Shown: positions 6,765 to 15,438, numbered from the stretch's first letter. The stretch: DNA of 60,020 nucleotides from an uncultured Bacteroidales bacterium (GCA_900318465.1 ONKQ01000021.1:1-60020), one strand, 5' to 3'. Notes: generated by a model from the letters alone, not told the origin. Translations and numbers: made by a program.

Positions 6765-7442
6765 ATGTCAGAACCCATTATAGAAATCAGAAACGCCTCC
6801 ATTTTCCAGCGGGAGAACCTCGTTTTGTCCAACGTGAACCTCACCTTGAACAAAGGCGAATTTGTCTACTTAATCGGTCGCACGGGAAGCGGAAAATCCT
6901 CATTATTAAAGACTTTATACGGCGAATTGCCCGCCCGCGACGGCTACTTCAACGTGGCTGGCTACGATCTCACCCGCCTGCGCAAGAAAGACATTCCCTA
7001 TCTGAGGCGCAAAATCGGTATCGTGTTTCAGGACTTCCAACTCCTTTTCGACCGCAACGTGGAGAAAAACTTGGAGTTTGTGCTGGGTGCCACGGGATGG
7101 ACAGAAAAAGCCGAGATTTCGCGCCGAATTGATGAAGTTTTGGCCAAAGTCGGGCTAAGCGACAAGCGCAAAAGTATGCCGCACCAGATGTCTGGAGGCG
7201 AGCAACAAGGCGTTGCCATCGCCCGCGCCCTACTCAACGACCCCGATGTCATCATCGCCGACGAGCCAACCGGCAACCTCGATCCCGAAACCACCCTTGA
7301 AGTGATGAAACTCTTGCGCCGCATCAGCGAAAACGGCCAAGCCGTGCTGATGGCCACGCACAACTACACTTTGATGCAGAAATACCCCTCCCGCATCGCG
7401 AATTGCAAGAATGGGACGGTGATTTGTTCCGAAATGGAGTAG
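6765..7442 (+). CDS. ftsE: FtsE-like ABC transporter ATP-binding protein
   Basis: 225 residues. Walker A GRTGSGKSS (about 38-46), Q-loop VFQDFQLL, signature MSGGEQQ, Walker B VIIADEPTGNLD and switch His in MATHNYTL. The DEPTGNLDPETT...LMATHN form is that of FtsE and close relatives, which act with the FtsX permease at the division septum to activate peptidoglycan hydrolases. No ftsX lies next to it, which is not rare in Bacteroidota. The 110 bases upstream hold only imperfect repeats of a CAGTTGATAGTT unit. A related LolD-type ATPase is the alternative. Confidence 0.82.
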   Translation: MSEPIIEIRNASIFQRENLVLSNVNLTLNKGEFVYLIGRTGSGKSSLLKTLYGELPARDGYFNVAGYDLTRLRKKDIPYLRRKIGIVFQDFQLLFDRNVEKNLEFVLGATGWTEKAEISRRIDEVLAKVGLSDKRKSMPHQMSGGEQQGVAIARALLNDPDVIIADEPTGNLDPETTLEVMKLLRRISENGQAVLMATHNYTLMQKYPSRIANCKNGTVICSEME

Positions 7443-7613
7443 AATTGCTTAACTACGGATTATACAGATTTTACAGATTTCCAACCATGAATTTGAAAGA
7501 CGCAAGCGTCAAATTGGTACGGATTGTTGCAGCGTTAGCTTATCTGTAATAATTGGATGCTTGCATCCCAAAAATTTCGGAATCCTATCCGTCAAATCCG
7601 TGAAATCCGTAGT
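7443..7613. repeat. Intergenic stretch with short palindromes
   Basis: Between the convergent ftsE-like gene and a glycosyltransferase gene. It holds two small perfect palindromic hairpins, GACGCAAGCGTC (7499-7510) and GGATGCTTGCATCC (7555-7568), plus short direct repeats of the TACAGATTT and AATCCGT type. No gene or clear terminator T-run. Confidence 0.5.
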
Positions 7614-8732
7614 TTATGAAAAAATCGCTTGAATAATCTTCTGAGCATTCGCCTCATTATCATAAAGTTGCCGCATCTGATTGTCGCGCTCTTCAATGTC
7701 CTCCTCCGTAAAGTCCTCCTCCATCAGCCGCTTGATTTCCGAAACCATTTGCTCATAATCATCGGCCACTATGCAAAGGTTTTCCAACGAAGTACCACGC
7801 ACCATGTCTGAATTGACCAAACAGAAACGACCGTTGTAAAGCGCATTCAACAACTTCAATTTCAACCCAGTAGGCTGGTTTGTAACCAAAACATTGACCT
7901 GTGCTTGCCGCAAAAGGTCAATCATTTCGGCATCCTCGGGATTGGCCGCCAAAGTCACATTGGAATATTTCTCAGCCATTTTTTTCAACTTGTCTGAAGG
8001 CTTCAAACCAGCTACAATGCAATGCAAATCCAACTTAGCAAAGACATTCTCTATCAGCCATTTGGCTGCTTCTTCGTTCTCCTTCACCGACAAATTCCCA
8101 TGATACAAAACGTACTCTCCCCTGCCCGTTTCCGAACACACCGAATCGGCGGAATTGAAACCCGGAACAAGCGTAGTCTTGCCATATTTTTTGGCGAAAT
8201 AATCCACGTCTTGCTGCGAGATAGCGAAAACGCCCGCCGCCTTGCGCAAAATCGGTTCGTAACGCCTTAGCTTCCAGGCCTCTGCAAGATAAAACAACTT
8301 CTTCCAGCAACATTTTTCCGACTCACCCAAGGCATAATAATAATCATGTTCCACATTGTGGGCACGAACGTATATTTTTCTGTTTTTCAGCCGTTTGTCG
8401 GAAAGAATCGCCGTCGTGTGCAAACCTTCACAAAGAATCGGATAATCGTCTTGCAACAAGTCCCGAACCAATTCTTCAGACCGTCTCGAATTAACGATAA
8501 ACGGCGTAAGGCTCAACTGCTTTGCGAAGGAAGTATCTCGTTTGTAATACTTTACCTCATGGCAACGTTTCAAGACCTCCTGCTCTCCCCTACCATACTC
8601 AAAACAATGCAAATGCACCCTCACACCAGCCTCCGACAAAGTCTTCACTCGGTAAAACACATCAATGACCCCGCCGTAATTGGCAGGATAAGGCACATCG
8701 AAAGCGATGATATGCAAGTGGTTTTCAGTCAT
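7614..8732 (-). CDS. Glycosyltransferase (GT4-like)
   Basis: 372 residues from MTENHLHIIAFDVPYPANYGGVIDVFYRVKTL. The N-terminal Rossmann half starts with a GG-containing loop (PANYGGVIDV), and the C-terminal half carries GEYVLYHGNLSVKENEEAAKWLIENV, VAGLKPSDKL and a late GLKLKLLNALYNGRFCLVN segment in place of the GT4 E-x7-E region. The start at 8732 is chosen because it overlaps the upstream glycosyltransferase stop by eight bases; the longer frame would run deep into that gene. It ends a four-gene unit. Donor and acceptor are unknown; a role in a surface polysaccharide or O-glycan is likely. Confidence 0.82.
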   Translation of the reverse strand: MTENHLHIIAFDVPYPANYGGVIDVFYRVKTLSEAGVRVHLHCFEYGRGEQEVLKRCHEVKYYKRDTSFAKQLSLTPFIVNSRRSEELVRDLLQDDYPILCEGLHTTAILSDKRLKNRKIYVRAHNVEHDYYYALGESEKCCWKKLFYLAEAWKLRRYEPILRKAAGVFAISQQDVDYFAKKYGKTTLVPGFNSADSVCSETGRGEYVLYHGNLSVKENEEAAKWLIENVFAKLDLHCIVAGLKPSDKLKKMAEKYSNVTLAANPEDAEMIDLLRQAQVNVLVTNQPTGLKLKLLNALYNGRFCLVNSDMVRGTSLENLCIVADDYEQMVSEIKRLMEEDFTEEDIEERDNQMRQLYDNEANAQKIIQAIFS

Positions 8733-9840
8733 AATGGTGGTAGATTTCAAGCAGTTTCTGTTCCTCGTTCTCCCAACACAAATCCTGCGCCGCAACCGCT
8801 AAATTCCGTTTCCATTGTTCCCTTCTCGCCTCATCCGACAACGCCTCACGAATAGTTTTGGCAATGGTTTCCGGCTCATGGTTTTCAATGAACAAGCCAA
8901 GGTCATATTGTTTGATAATCTTCTCAATTTCAGTTAAATGTGAGGCAACAATCGGAACACCTGCTTGAATGAAATCAAAAAGTTTGTTAGGAAGACTGAA
9001 GCGATAGTTGAGGTTGGTGTCCTTGTCCAAACAAAAGCCCAATTCGGCCAATTGCGTGTAAGCCATCATTTGTTGGTAAGGCATCCTCGGGAAAAAGCGC
9101 ACACAGTCTGTAATCTTCTGTTCCTCAACCATTTGTTTCAAAACAGGAAGCACATCTCCACCACCGATAATCATCAGGAAACAGTCGTCCAAAAGTGTCA
9201 TCGCTTGCACCAATTCCTCCGCCCCTCGCTGGATATTGATGCCAGAGCCTTGCAGTATTAAAAGATGTTTGTCCAAAGGCAAGCCCAAAGCAATTTTGTC
9301 ACCTTTGGGTGGCAAAGCCTTTCGTGGCGGTATATTCCTGATAACGTGAACTTTGACACCATATTTCTCACGAAAAAGTTCGGCGATACTGTCGCAAACC
9401 GTAATCATTTCGTCCAACTTGGGCACCACGAAGCCTTCGATTCGTTTCCAAACGCGCTGCACCTTGGGCCGCCCGACCAATTCAGGCGTTTCGGTAAAAT
9501 ACTCGTGGCTGTCGAAAACCATTTTGCTACCCTTCAAACGCGAAATGAAATAGTTGGGCAAAACCGTGTCCAAGTCATTGGAAAGCAAAAGATTGGCGCG
9601 ATGAAACAGCAGGAAGAAAAACAAGCGAATGTTGTATTCGGCATAGAAAAGCGGTCCTTTCTCGAAAAGCAGTTTCATTCTTTTCGTGCCGTAAGGTCTT
9701 TCGTCCATCGGCGGACTTTTTCGCTGCTTTCTTCCAACCAAAAGCACCTCATACCCAGCCTTTTGCAAAGCCAAGCACGACTTATTGACCCGTTGGTCAG
9801 TAACCAAGTCGTTGATAACCGATACGATAGCGCGTTTCAT
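8725..9840 (-). CDS. Glycosyltransferase (GT4 family)
   Basis: 371 residues from MKRAIVSVINDLVTDQRVNKSCLALQKAGYEV. The SVINDLVTDQRV...L...GYEVLLVGR opening and LSNDLDTVLPNY are typical of a Bacteroidota GT4 subgroup. The acceptor half has KMVFDSHEYFTETPEL, then the GT-B nucleotide-sugar half with LLILQGSGINIQRGAEELVQAM and YRFSLPNKLFDFIQAGVPIVAS, where the expected glutamate position is replaced by aspartate (LFDFIQAGVP). The start could also be two codons upstream (9846). It lies 6 bases beyond the DUF2442 stop at 9847, in one operon with the next glycosyltransferase. Confidence 0.85.
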   Translation of the reverse strand: MKRAIVSVINDLVTDQRVNKSCLALQKAGYEVLLVGRKQRKSPPMDERPYGTKRMKLLFEKGPLFYAEYNIRLFFFLLFHRANLLLSNDLDTVLPNYFISRLKGSKMVFDSHEYFTETPELVGRPKVQRVWKRIEGFVVPKLDEMITVCDSIAELFREKYGVKVHVIRNIPPRKALPPKGDKIALGLPLDKHLLILQGSGINIQRGAEELVQAMTLLDDCFLMIIGGGDVLPVLKQMVEEQKITDCVRFFPRMPYQQMMAYTQLAELGFCLDKDTNLNYRFSLPNKLFDFIQAGVPIVASHLTEIEKIIKQYDLGLFIENHEPETIAKTIREALSDEARREQWKRNLAVAAQDLCWENEEQKLLEIYHHYD

Positions 9841-9846
9841 AACCAT

Positions 9847-10092
9847 TCAAGCAGTTGCCCCAATCTCGTACAAATATTCGGGTGCAAAGTCGGCACCGTT
9901 TTCCCATTCAATCGTGTTGAAACGGATGGAAAAACGCTTGAAAAAATCTTTGTCAAGCAAGGGGCGAAAAGCCTCTCCTCGCAAAGAATTGGCTAAATCG
10001 ACAACTCGGACTTCATCGTTGTTGAACCACAATCGTATTCTATAATCGCCTAAATACTCGGCTTTGTTGATTTCGAGGAACATAGCAATCAT
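9847..10092 (-). CDS. DUF2442 protein
   Basis: 81 residues: MIAMFLEINKAEYLGDYRIRLWFNNDEVRVVDLANSLRGEAFRPLLDKDFFKRFSI...TIEWENGADFAPEYLYEIG. The pattern of L-x-F-x-(D/N)-G/N-x-x-R-x-V-D-L and the final IxWxNGADFAPExLY is diagnostic for DUF2442. These small proteins commonly pair with DUF4160 proteins, as here, in arrangements that look like toxin-antitoxin modules, though the function is not settled. The ATG overlaps the DUF4160 stop by four bases (ATGA), supporting the first Met as the start. Confidence 0.88.
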   Translation of the reverse strand: MIAMFLEINKAEYLGDYRIRLWFNNDEVRVVDLANSLRGEAFRPLLDKDFFKRFSIRFNTIEWENGADFAPEYLYEIGATA

Positions 10093-10346
10093 TTTAAAGG
10101 GTCAATCTTGTCCAAAGGCGAACCATTTTGCGCCTTTTCCCAATTCTCAATCAATTCATCACGGTGAATGTCAAGCCATTCCAAAATCATACGCAAAGCA
10201 CGACCTGGCATTTTTCCTGTAACTACACCATCACGAATATTTACTGTAACCTTGTAATCACCATACCAAGCATGAAAATGCGGTGGAACATGGTCATCGA
10301 AATTCATGAAAATGACGATTCCATAGAAGAAACTGATTTGCGGCAT
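10089..10346 (-). CDS. DUF4160 protein
   Basis: 85 residues from MPQISFFYGIVIFMNFDDHVPPHFHAWYGDYKVTVNIRDGVVTGKMPGRALRMILEWLDIHRDELIENWE. The HxPPHFHAxYG motif and the closing W-x-x-x-H-x-x-E-L-x-x-x-W are hallmarks of DUF4160. The frame extends further upstream, but a minus-strand TATATTTG box at 10365-10372 places the transcript start just before this ATG. It heads a four-gene unit (DUF4160, DUF2442, two glycosyltransferases) divergent from murB. Confidence 0.88.
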   Translation of the reverse strand: MPQISFFYGIVIFMNFDDHVPPHFHAWYGDYKVTVNIRDGVVTGKMPGRALRMILEWLDIHRDELIENWEKAQNGSPLDKIDPLK

Positions 10347-10364
10347 GACTGAAATAATTTGCCG

Positions 10365-10372
10365 CAAATATA
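10365..10372 (-). promoter_or_regulatory. -7 promoter box (TATATTTG) for the DUF4160 operon
   Basis: Reads CAAATATA on the plus strand, 18 bases upstream of the DUF4160 ATG. It is divergent to the murB promoter 40 bases away. Confidence 0.65.
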
Positions 10373-10412
10373 CAAACATTTTCAATTTGGACGAACTTTC
10401 ACAGATTTCACT

Positions 10413-10420
10413 TACTTTTG
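10413..10420 (+). promoter_or_regulatory. -7 promoter box (TACTTTTG) for murB
   Basis: Only four bases separate the box from the murB ATG at 10425, so the transcript should begin at or next to the start codon (leaderless). A TTTG at 10386-10389 is a possible -33 element, with spacing slightly longer than usual. Confidence 0.6.
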
Positions 10421-10424
10421 CGCC

Positions 10425-11438
10425 ATGAAAACCAATGTCAACCTCCAGCCCTACAACAGCTTCGGCTTCAATACCGTAGCGAAATATTACATCGAAATCA
10501 ATGACATTCAGCAACTTGAAGCATTAATTTCAAGCGATGTTTTCAAGCAAGAAAAGCATCTTGTCTTGAGCGGCGGCAACAATGTATTATTTCAAGACGA
10601 TGTTTTTGACGGTTTGGTCATCTTCATCAACACAAAAGGCATCGAAATCCTTCGCGAGGACGGGAACGAAGTCGTCGTCCGCGCCCAAGCCGGCGAGAAT
10701 TGGCCTGATTTCGTAAAGTTTACGGTCTGCAAAGGTTGGCATGGGTTGGAGAACCTTGCCCATATTCCTGGAAAAGTGGGTGCGGCACCCGTGCAAAACA
10801 TTGGTGCATACGGTATGGAGTTGAAAGACAGCTTCATGCAATGCGAAGCCTTTGAATTGGAAACAGGAAAAACCAAGGTTTTCGGCAAAGAAAAATGTCG
10901 TTTCGGCTACCGTGAAAGCATTTTCAAAAACGAACTGAAAGGCCAATTCATCATCACTTCGGTGGATTTCTTGTTGAAAAAAAACGCACCACTCCACCTC
11001 GATTACGGCAACATCAAAGCATATTTGGAGCAAAACGGCATCGTAAACCCGACCTTGCAGCAACTCCACAATGCCATTTTCGCCATCCGCGACGCCAAAC
11101 TGCCTGATGTAAAGCAGATTGGCAGCGCGGGCAGTTTCTTCAAAAACCCTGTCATCAGTACAGAACGGTTTGAATCGCTGCAAAACACCTACCCCACCAT
11201 TCCGCATTATCCTGATGTTAACGGAATGGTGAAAGTCCCCGCCGGATGGCTCATCGAGCAAGCGGGATGGAAAGGCTGGCGCGACGAGCATGTGGGCGTG
11301 TATGACAAACAAGCCCTCGTCCTCGTGCATTACGGCGGCGGAACTGGCCACGACATCGTGGAACTTGCCCGCAAAATCCAAGATTCTGTCGAGGCCAAGT
11401 TCGGCATTCGCATCAGTCCTGAGGTGAATTTCGTTTGA
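10425..11438 (+). CDS. murB: UDP-N-acetylenolpyruvoylglucosamine reductase
   Basis: 337 residues, type I MurB length. The FAD/NADPH enzyme makes UDP-MurNAc, the second committed step of peptidoglycan synthesis, in the cytoplasm. Visible features: NSFGFNTVAKYY start, FAD-binding LSGGNNVLFQDD and GLENLAHIPGKVGAAPVQNIGAYGMEL, RYRES-type loop (FGYRESIFK), catalytic GSAGSFFKNPV with the proton-donor serine, and the end AGWKGWRDEHVGVYDKQALVLVHYGGGTG. The frame has an in-frame ATG-free extension upstream, but the promoter box at 10413-10420 fixes the start at 10425. It converges on the TonB receptor gene with a two-base gap. Confidence 0.96.
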   Translation: MKTNVNLQPYNSFGFNTVAKYYIEINDIQQLEALISSDVFKQEKHLVLSGGNNVLFQDDVFDGLVIFINTKGIEILREDGNEVVVRAQAGENWPDFVKFTVCKGWHGLENLAHIPGKVGAAPVQNIGAYGMELKDSFMQCEAFELETGKTKVFGKEKCRFGYRESIFKNELKGQFIITSVDFLLKKNAPLHLDYGNIKAYLEQNGIVNPTLQQLHNAIFAIRDAKLPDVKQIGSAGSFFKNPVISTERFESLQNTYPTIPHYPDVNGMVKVPAGWLIEQAGWKGWRDEHVGVYDKQALVLVHYGGGTGHDIVELARKIQDSVEAKFGIRISPEVNFV

Positions 11439-11440
11439 TT

Positions 11441-13534
11441 TTACCCAATGGGCACCATCACTTTAAAAACGAAGTTTCGCCCCATGTTGAACACGCCGCT
11501 TCGTCCCGTGACGACATTCACATCAGCATATTTCAATCGGCTCAGATGGTCCTGATAGCAGACATCGGTCAGGTTGTCAACAATCAAATGAAGTTCCAAA
11601 ATCTTCTTTCCGTGAAGCATCACATCGGTGCCCGCCGACAATCCCAACAACATATACGAAGGGGTCATCGTTTCGGTGTCGTATGCCGCAAAATAATGAT
11701 TCTGTTGCAGATACCAATCCACTCGTGCCGCAACAAAAGCATTGTTGAACACCTTGCCGTCATGGAGCAACTCGTATTTCACGTCGCCACTCAACCGCGG
11801 CGCAGGCGTCATGGGCAGGTATCTCATTTCCTCGGGCTGGTGCAACAATTGCGCATTGACATACGAAAAAGCCGCTCCGAAATGCAAGGCATGGAAAGGA
11901 TGATAATCCATTCCCGCCTCAAAACCATAAAGCATGGCCTCGCCTTGCGCGTAAGCGAAAGTCATAAAATCGGGGTCAATGATTGAGTCAATGCGGTGCA
12001 GATAGATGTAGTTTTGGATGTGATTGGCAAAAAAGGCCGCAGTCAGCGCAAAATGCTCCGAAGCATAGTCGATGCCGAAATCCGCCTGAAGGCTGTATTC
12101 TGACTTAAAATTATGATTTCCAATCTCATAGCGCAACGAACCCTCATGCACTCCGTTGGAGGCCAACTCGCTGATGTTGGGCGCACGGAAACCTCGTGCC
12201 AGATTGAGTTTCAATCCCAAACGCTCTGTGACTTCGTAAGTTGCGCCCAAACTTCCCGTAAAGCCGTTGAAATGCCTCGTGAAATCCTTGAACCGCTCCT
12301 CCCCGTCTTCCATCAAGCCCTTTGAGTCCAAATAACGATGGTCGAAACGAAAACCTCCACTCAAGTTCCAGCGACCCAACGACTTGGAACCTGTGGCAAA
12401 AATGCCGACATCAAACAAATCATAATCGGGAATGAGGAACTCATCGCCCAAATTCAGGGATTTTTGGCCCATGCCGTTCAACCCAGCCGAGAATTTCCAG
12501 CCGTTGTTTTCTTCCGACACATAACGGACATCATAGTTCAAGGTGTGCAGTTGCAAATACAAGCCGCATTCGTCCGCCGTTTCCTCAAACTCCTTGCGTT
12601 GGTTCTGTTGATAGCCGAGAATCACCTTCAAATGGCCCGAATTCATGTTTATAAACGTCTCAGAAACAGCCTTGTAATGATACACCCGTTGATAAGGCAA
12701 GCCGTGCTGATAAGTTTTTACATTCTCGTTTTCGGAAACCAATTCTCCTGTCACCGTGTCGCGCTCTCCCTCCACAATGCTCGGATTGATATTGTAATAC
12801 CCCAACTTGAGATTGGAAAATCCCCACTTGCGCATCAGACCCGTCTTGAGCGAAAAAGCGCGTTCACTGAATTGGGAATTAGGCACATAGCCGTCAAAAC
12901 GATTCTTGTAGGCATGGGCATGTTTCTCGCTGTATCGGGTCTCGAAAACGAAGCCTTTCCTGTTCCCTTCAAGGTTGAACGAGCCTCCCACCAAGCCATT
13001 GTTGGTTTGATATTCTGCATTCACATTGCCTCTAATCGTACCTTCTGGCATGGTTGGCAATCCCTTGACAATCAGCACACCACCCATTGCATCCGAACCA
13101 TACATCAGGCTGGCGGGACCTTTCAAAATCTCCACCGAACCCACCTCGTTGGCATCAATCTCAATACCGTGCTCGTCGCCCCACTGCTGGCCCTCCTGCC
13201 GTATGCCATCATTGAGAACCACAATGCGGTTGTAACCCAGTCCACGAATGACCGGTTTCGAGATGCCGCTCCCCGATGAAATTTGTGCCATGCCAGGTTG
13301 TTTGGCAAGTGCATCGATGAAGTTGATGGAGGGCAGTTGCCGAAGTTCCTTGGCCTGCAAAGTGGCAATCGGCATGGGCGACTCCTTAATTTTCATATCG
13401 CCCACGGCACCAGTTACAGTGATTTCTTTCAATTCCAAATGCCTGAAAAACACATCAGTAGAGTCAGGCAAGCTCTGTGCTGTCATCGGCAATGCAAACG
13501 CCAATGACAAGCCTAATAATATAGATTTTTTCAT
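11441..13534 (-). CDS. TonB-dependent outer-membrane receptor
   Basis: 697 residues from MKKSILLGLSLAFALPMTAQ (signal peptide, cleavage about 20). Plug domain with a TonB-box-like ELKEITVTGAVGD, LPSINFIDALAKQPGMAQISSGSGISKPVIRGLGYNRIVVLNDGIRQEGQQWGDEHGIEIDANEVGSVEILKGPASLMYGSDAMGGVL, then a 22-strand barrel ending VVTGRSGVFNMGRNFVFKVMVPIG. There is no N-terminal carboxypeptidase-like domain, so it is not SusC-type; it resembles the vitamin/metal/heme receptor branch. The small His-rich exported protein directly upstream suggests metal uptake, which is inference. The long upstream frame extension is disregarded because 13534 begins an obvious signal peptide. Confidence 0.93.
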   Translation of the reverse strand: MKKSILLGLSLAFALPMTAQSLPDSTDVFFRHLELKEITVTGAVGDMKIKESPMPIATLQAKELRQLPSINFIDALAKQPGMAQISSGSGISKPVIRGLGYNRIVVLNDGIRQEGQQWGDEHGIEIDANEVGSVEILKGPASLMYGSDAMGGVLIVKGLPTMPEGTIRGNVNAEYQTNNGLVGGSFNLEGNRKGFVFETRYSEKHAHAYKNRFDGYVPNSQFSERAFSLKTGLMRKWGFSNLKLGYYNINPSIVEGERDTVTGELVSENENVKTYQHGLPYQRVYHYKAVSETFINMNSGHLKVILGYQQNQRKEFEETADECGLYLQLHTLNYDVRYVSEENNGWKFSAGLNGMGQKSLNLGDEFLIPDYDLFDVGIFATGSKSLGRWNLSGGFRFDHRYLDSKGLMEDGEERFKDFTRHFNGFTGSLGATYEVTERLGLKLNLARGFRAPNISELASNGVHEGSLRYEIGNHNFKSEYSLQADFGIDYASEHFALTAAFFANHIQNYIYLHRIDSIIDPDFMTFAYAQGEAMLYGFEAGMDYHPFHALHFGAAFSYVNAQLLHQPEEMRYLPMTPAPRLSGDVKYELLHDGKVFNNAFVAARVDWYLQQNHYFAAYDTETMTPSYMLLGLSAGTDVMLHGKKILELHLIVDNLTDVCYQDHLSRLKYADVNVVTGRSGVFNMGRNFVFKVMVPIG

Positions 13535-13583
13535 TTTTAGTCTTGTTGTTAAATTCAGAAATAAGATTTTGATTCCCAAAAAT

Positions 13584-13895
13584 TTACAACAAGACAGGAG
13601 GGGCGCGCGATAAGATTTTTTGGTCAAAAGCCGACAAAGCAATGGTCTTCATCGGAACGGTTTCCACAATGGCTTCAGGCAAGATAACCAATACAGACTC
13701 TTGCGGAGCATCTTCATAAACAAGTTGCTGGAACTGACAGAGCAAACAGTCGTCGTCCAAATCCGAAGCAGGTTGTTCGTTGGCCACATGACCATGCGAT
13801 GAAGGACTGGAATGCACATGAAACGCTGCCAACAGCCACATTGACAGGAAAACCGCCAATAGGGATACCGCTATTTTGGCTCTGCATCGTTTCAT
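13584..13895 (-). CDS. Small exported His/Cys-containing protein
   Basis: 103 residues from MKRCRAKIAVSLLAVFLSMWLLAAFHVH. A hydrophobic signal/anchor (about 8-24) is followed by a His-rich stretch (HVHSSPSSHGHV) and DDDCLLCQFQQLVYE. The H-x-H plus C-x-x-C pattern after a signal peptide is like DUF2946-type proteins that accompany metal-related TonB receptors. It is 49 bases upstream of the receptor on the same strand, so the two are probably one operon. The start is set by the minus-strand TATATTTG box at 13917-13924. Metal binding is a guess from composition. Confidence 0.72.
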   Translation of the reverse strand: MKRCRAKIAVSLLAVFLSMWLLAAFHVHSSPSSHGHVANEQPASDLDDDCLLCQFQQLVYEDAPQESVLVILPEAIVETVPMKTIALSAFDQKILSRAPPVLL

Positions 13896-13916
13896 TTTTC
13901 CAAATATTTGACGCGG

Positions 13917-13924
13917 CAAATATA
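13917..13924 (-). promoter_or_regulatory. -7 promoter box (TATATTTG) for the receptor operon
   Basis: CAAATATA on the plus strand, 21 bases upstream of the ATG at 13895. Confidence 0.6.
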
Positions 13925-13975
13925 GAGCATTTTTCAATAAACACCTCTGGCTTTCGGCAAATACCATCACTTCAT

Positions 13976-14016
13976 AAAATAGTAATAGAAATTACGGTAA
14001 TGGCTATTACTATTTT
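13976..14016. repeat. 41-bp palindrome, copy A
   Basis: A near-perfect inverted repeat centred on 13996 (core 13981-14011; arms start AAAATAGTAAT and end ATTACTATTTT, centre ATTACGGTAAT) with two mismatched pairs. It lies 36 bases beyond the stop of the ATPase gene. It differs from copy C at one position in each arm, and the two changes compensate so that pairing is kept. Confidence 0.9.
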
Positions 14017-14051
14017 TAGAATAAAACAAAAATAATTTGACTTTCAATTAA

Positions 14052-15368
14052 TTACACATCTTCAAGAGTCAAAGAACCAAGATGCAATTTCATTTTTGCC
14101 AACTCGGGCGTTTGGGCCACCATTGCCTTCACTTTCTCTTTCAAAACCTTGGCCTCGTAACGCTCGCCTTGCTTCTTCAGCTCATAAACCCAAGCCTCCT
14201 TTTTGATTGGGTCAGCCACGATGAGGTCTATCTCGTTCTCGCCTTTGCGATCCCACCACTTGCCGATGATGTACTTGCCTTCCTCCTCAAACTTGCGGGC
14301 GAAATAACGCTCCATCATAAAGCCAGAAACCGTGCTATAGTCGCGCAAGATAATGGTTTCCAGCGACTTCAACGCACGATTTTCGACAAGTGCCTGATAC
14401 TTGTAGAAGAAACGGAACCAGAAAATCAGGAAGCAGTCGTTGAGTTGGTAGCGCATTTTCTTGCTGTTTTCCTTCGAGAAAATGGGCAGCGACTTGCTGA
14501 CGAGGTTGTAATAGTTCTCCAACCGCGCCAGATAACTCCCGATGTTGCCGATGCCCAGCTCGCCTTGAATCTCGGCACGGGTTTTCAGTCCACCCGCGAT
14601 GCAGGTCAAGATGGAGAAATAAGTGACATAGTCGGTGCCGAACTCCTCAATGAGGATGTTTTTGCCCTCATTGATGAAGGGTGAATTTTCCTCCGTCAAG
14701 GCAGTAAGCATTTGGTCTTTAGTGACATAACCTTTATCGAGCAAAAGCGCTACATACCACGGCACACCTCCCGTGATGCTGAACAAGGCCAACAAATCCT
14801 CGGGTGTGTGATTGGGGTTGTAGTCGGCCAAGATTTCCTTCAAAACGCTGGTTGAGAAGGGCTTAAGCAATAGCCGTTCTGTGGCGCGACCGAAAAGCGG
14901 TTCTTCGTAATCCTCGAAAATCCGCTTCATCAGCGTGAACACCGAGCCGCTGATGATGAGGTTCAAATGGCTCGTGCGCTTGTGCAAGTCCCAATCGCGC
15001 TGCATGTCGCTGAACACGGAAGGATTGATTTTCAGGAAGTTCTGGAACTCGTCGATAACCAACGTGAAAGGCTGTCTTTCAGCCAATTGCAGCACATACC
15101 TGAAAACCTCCGAAAACGAGGAAAGTTGCCCAATGATGGGAACGCCCAATTTGAAACTGATTTCTTCCAAATAATCGTGGCAAAGCAGTTGTTCCGTCTT
15201 CTTTCCGACGAAAAAATAGAGTACTTTTTCGTCGCCACATTGCAACGAAAGTTCGGTCTTGCCGATGCGCCTGCGCCCCATCAGCACGGTCATTTGTGCT
15301 TCTTTCTTGCTCTGTTGTAGCACTTTATAGAGTTGCACCTTTTCATTTTCACGATTGTAGAACTTCAT
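14052..15368 (-). CDS. ATPase_2/DUF234-type ATPase with PD-(D/E)XK-like C-terminus
   Basis: 438 residues. Walker A GRRRIGKTE (31-39), Walker B TLVIDEFQNF (about 101-110), sensor-like LIISGSVFTLMKRIF, the LFGRATERLLLKPFS segment and GGVPWYVALL typical of the ATPase_2 (STAND-like) family, then a winged-helix part (LKTRAEIQGELGIGNIGSYLARLENY) and a C-terminal DUF234-like part with WDRKGENEIDLIVADPIKKEAWVYELKKQ, which fits a PD-(D/E)XK nuclease core (E, D, then E-x-K). Such genes are multicopy in Bacteroidales and their role is unknown. Palindrome B lies in its 5' leader and palindrome A just past its end. Confidence 0.88.
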   Translation of the reverse strand: MKFYNRENEKVQLYKVLQQSKKEAQMTVLMGRRRIGKTELSLQCGDEKVLYFFVGKKTEQLLCHDYLEEISFKLGVPIIGQLSSFSEVFRYVLQLAERQPFTLVIDEFQNFLKINPSVFSDMQRDWDLHKRTSHLNLIISGSVFTLMKRIFEDYEEPLFGRATERLLLKPFSTSVLKEILADYNPNHTPEDLLALFSITGGVPWYVALLLDKGYVTKDQMLTALTEENSPFINEGKNILIEEFGTDYVTYFSILTCIAGGLKTRAEIQGELGIGNIGSYLARLENYYNLVSKSLPIFSKENSKKMRYQLNDCFLIFWFRFFYKYQALVENRALKSLETIILRDYSTVSGFMMERYFARKFEEEGKYIIGKWWDRKGENEIDLIVADPIKKEAWVYELKKQGERYEAKVLKEKVKAMVAQTPELAKMKLHLGSLTLEDV

Positions 15369-15401
15369 ACAGCGTCAGTTTTTTGAGTTGTTTCAACAAA
15401 T

Positions 15402-15432
15402 AGTAATCATCATTACGGTAATAGTCATTACC
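15402..15432. repeat. 31-bp palindrome, copy B, in the ATPase leader
   Basis: Imperfect copy of the palindrome core (AGTAAT...ATTACGGTAAT...CATTACC) starting 34 bases before the ATPase ATG and ending next to the predicted transcript start. Located so, it could be an operator or a 5' mRNA hairpin. Confidence 0.8.
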
Positions 15433-15438
15433 ATTTTG

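Noticed and set aside
10587-11381. 264-residue frame antisense to murB
   Set aside because: murB is unambiguous on the other strand; this is a shadow.
12338-13279. 313-residue frame antisense to the TonB receptor
   Set aside because: It is opposite the plug and barrel of a clear receptor and shows no domain.
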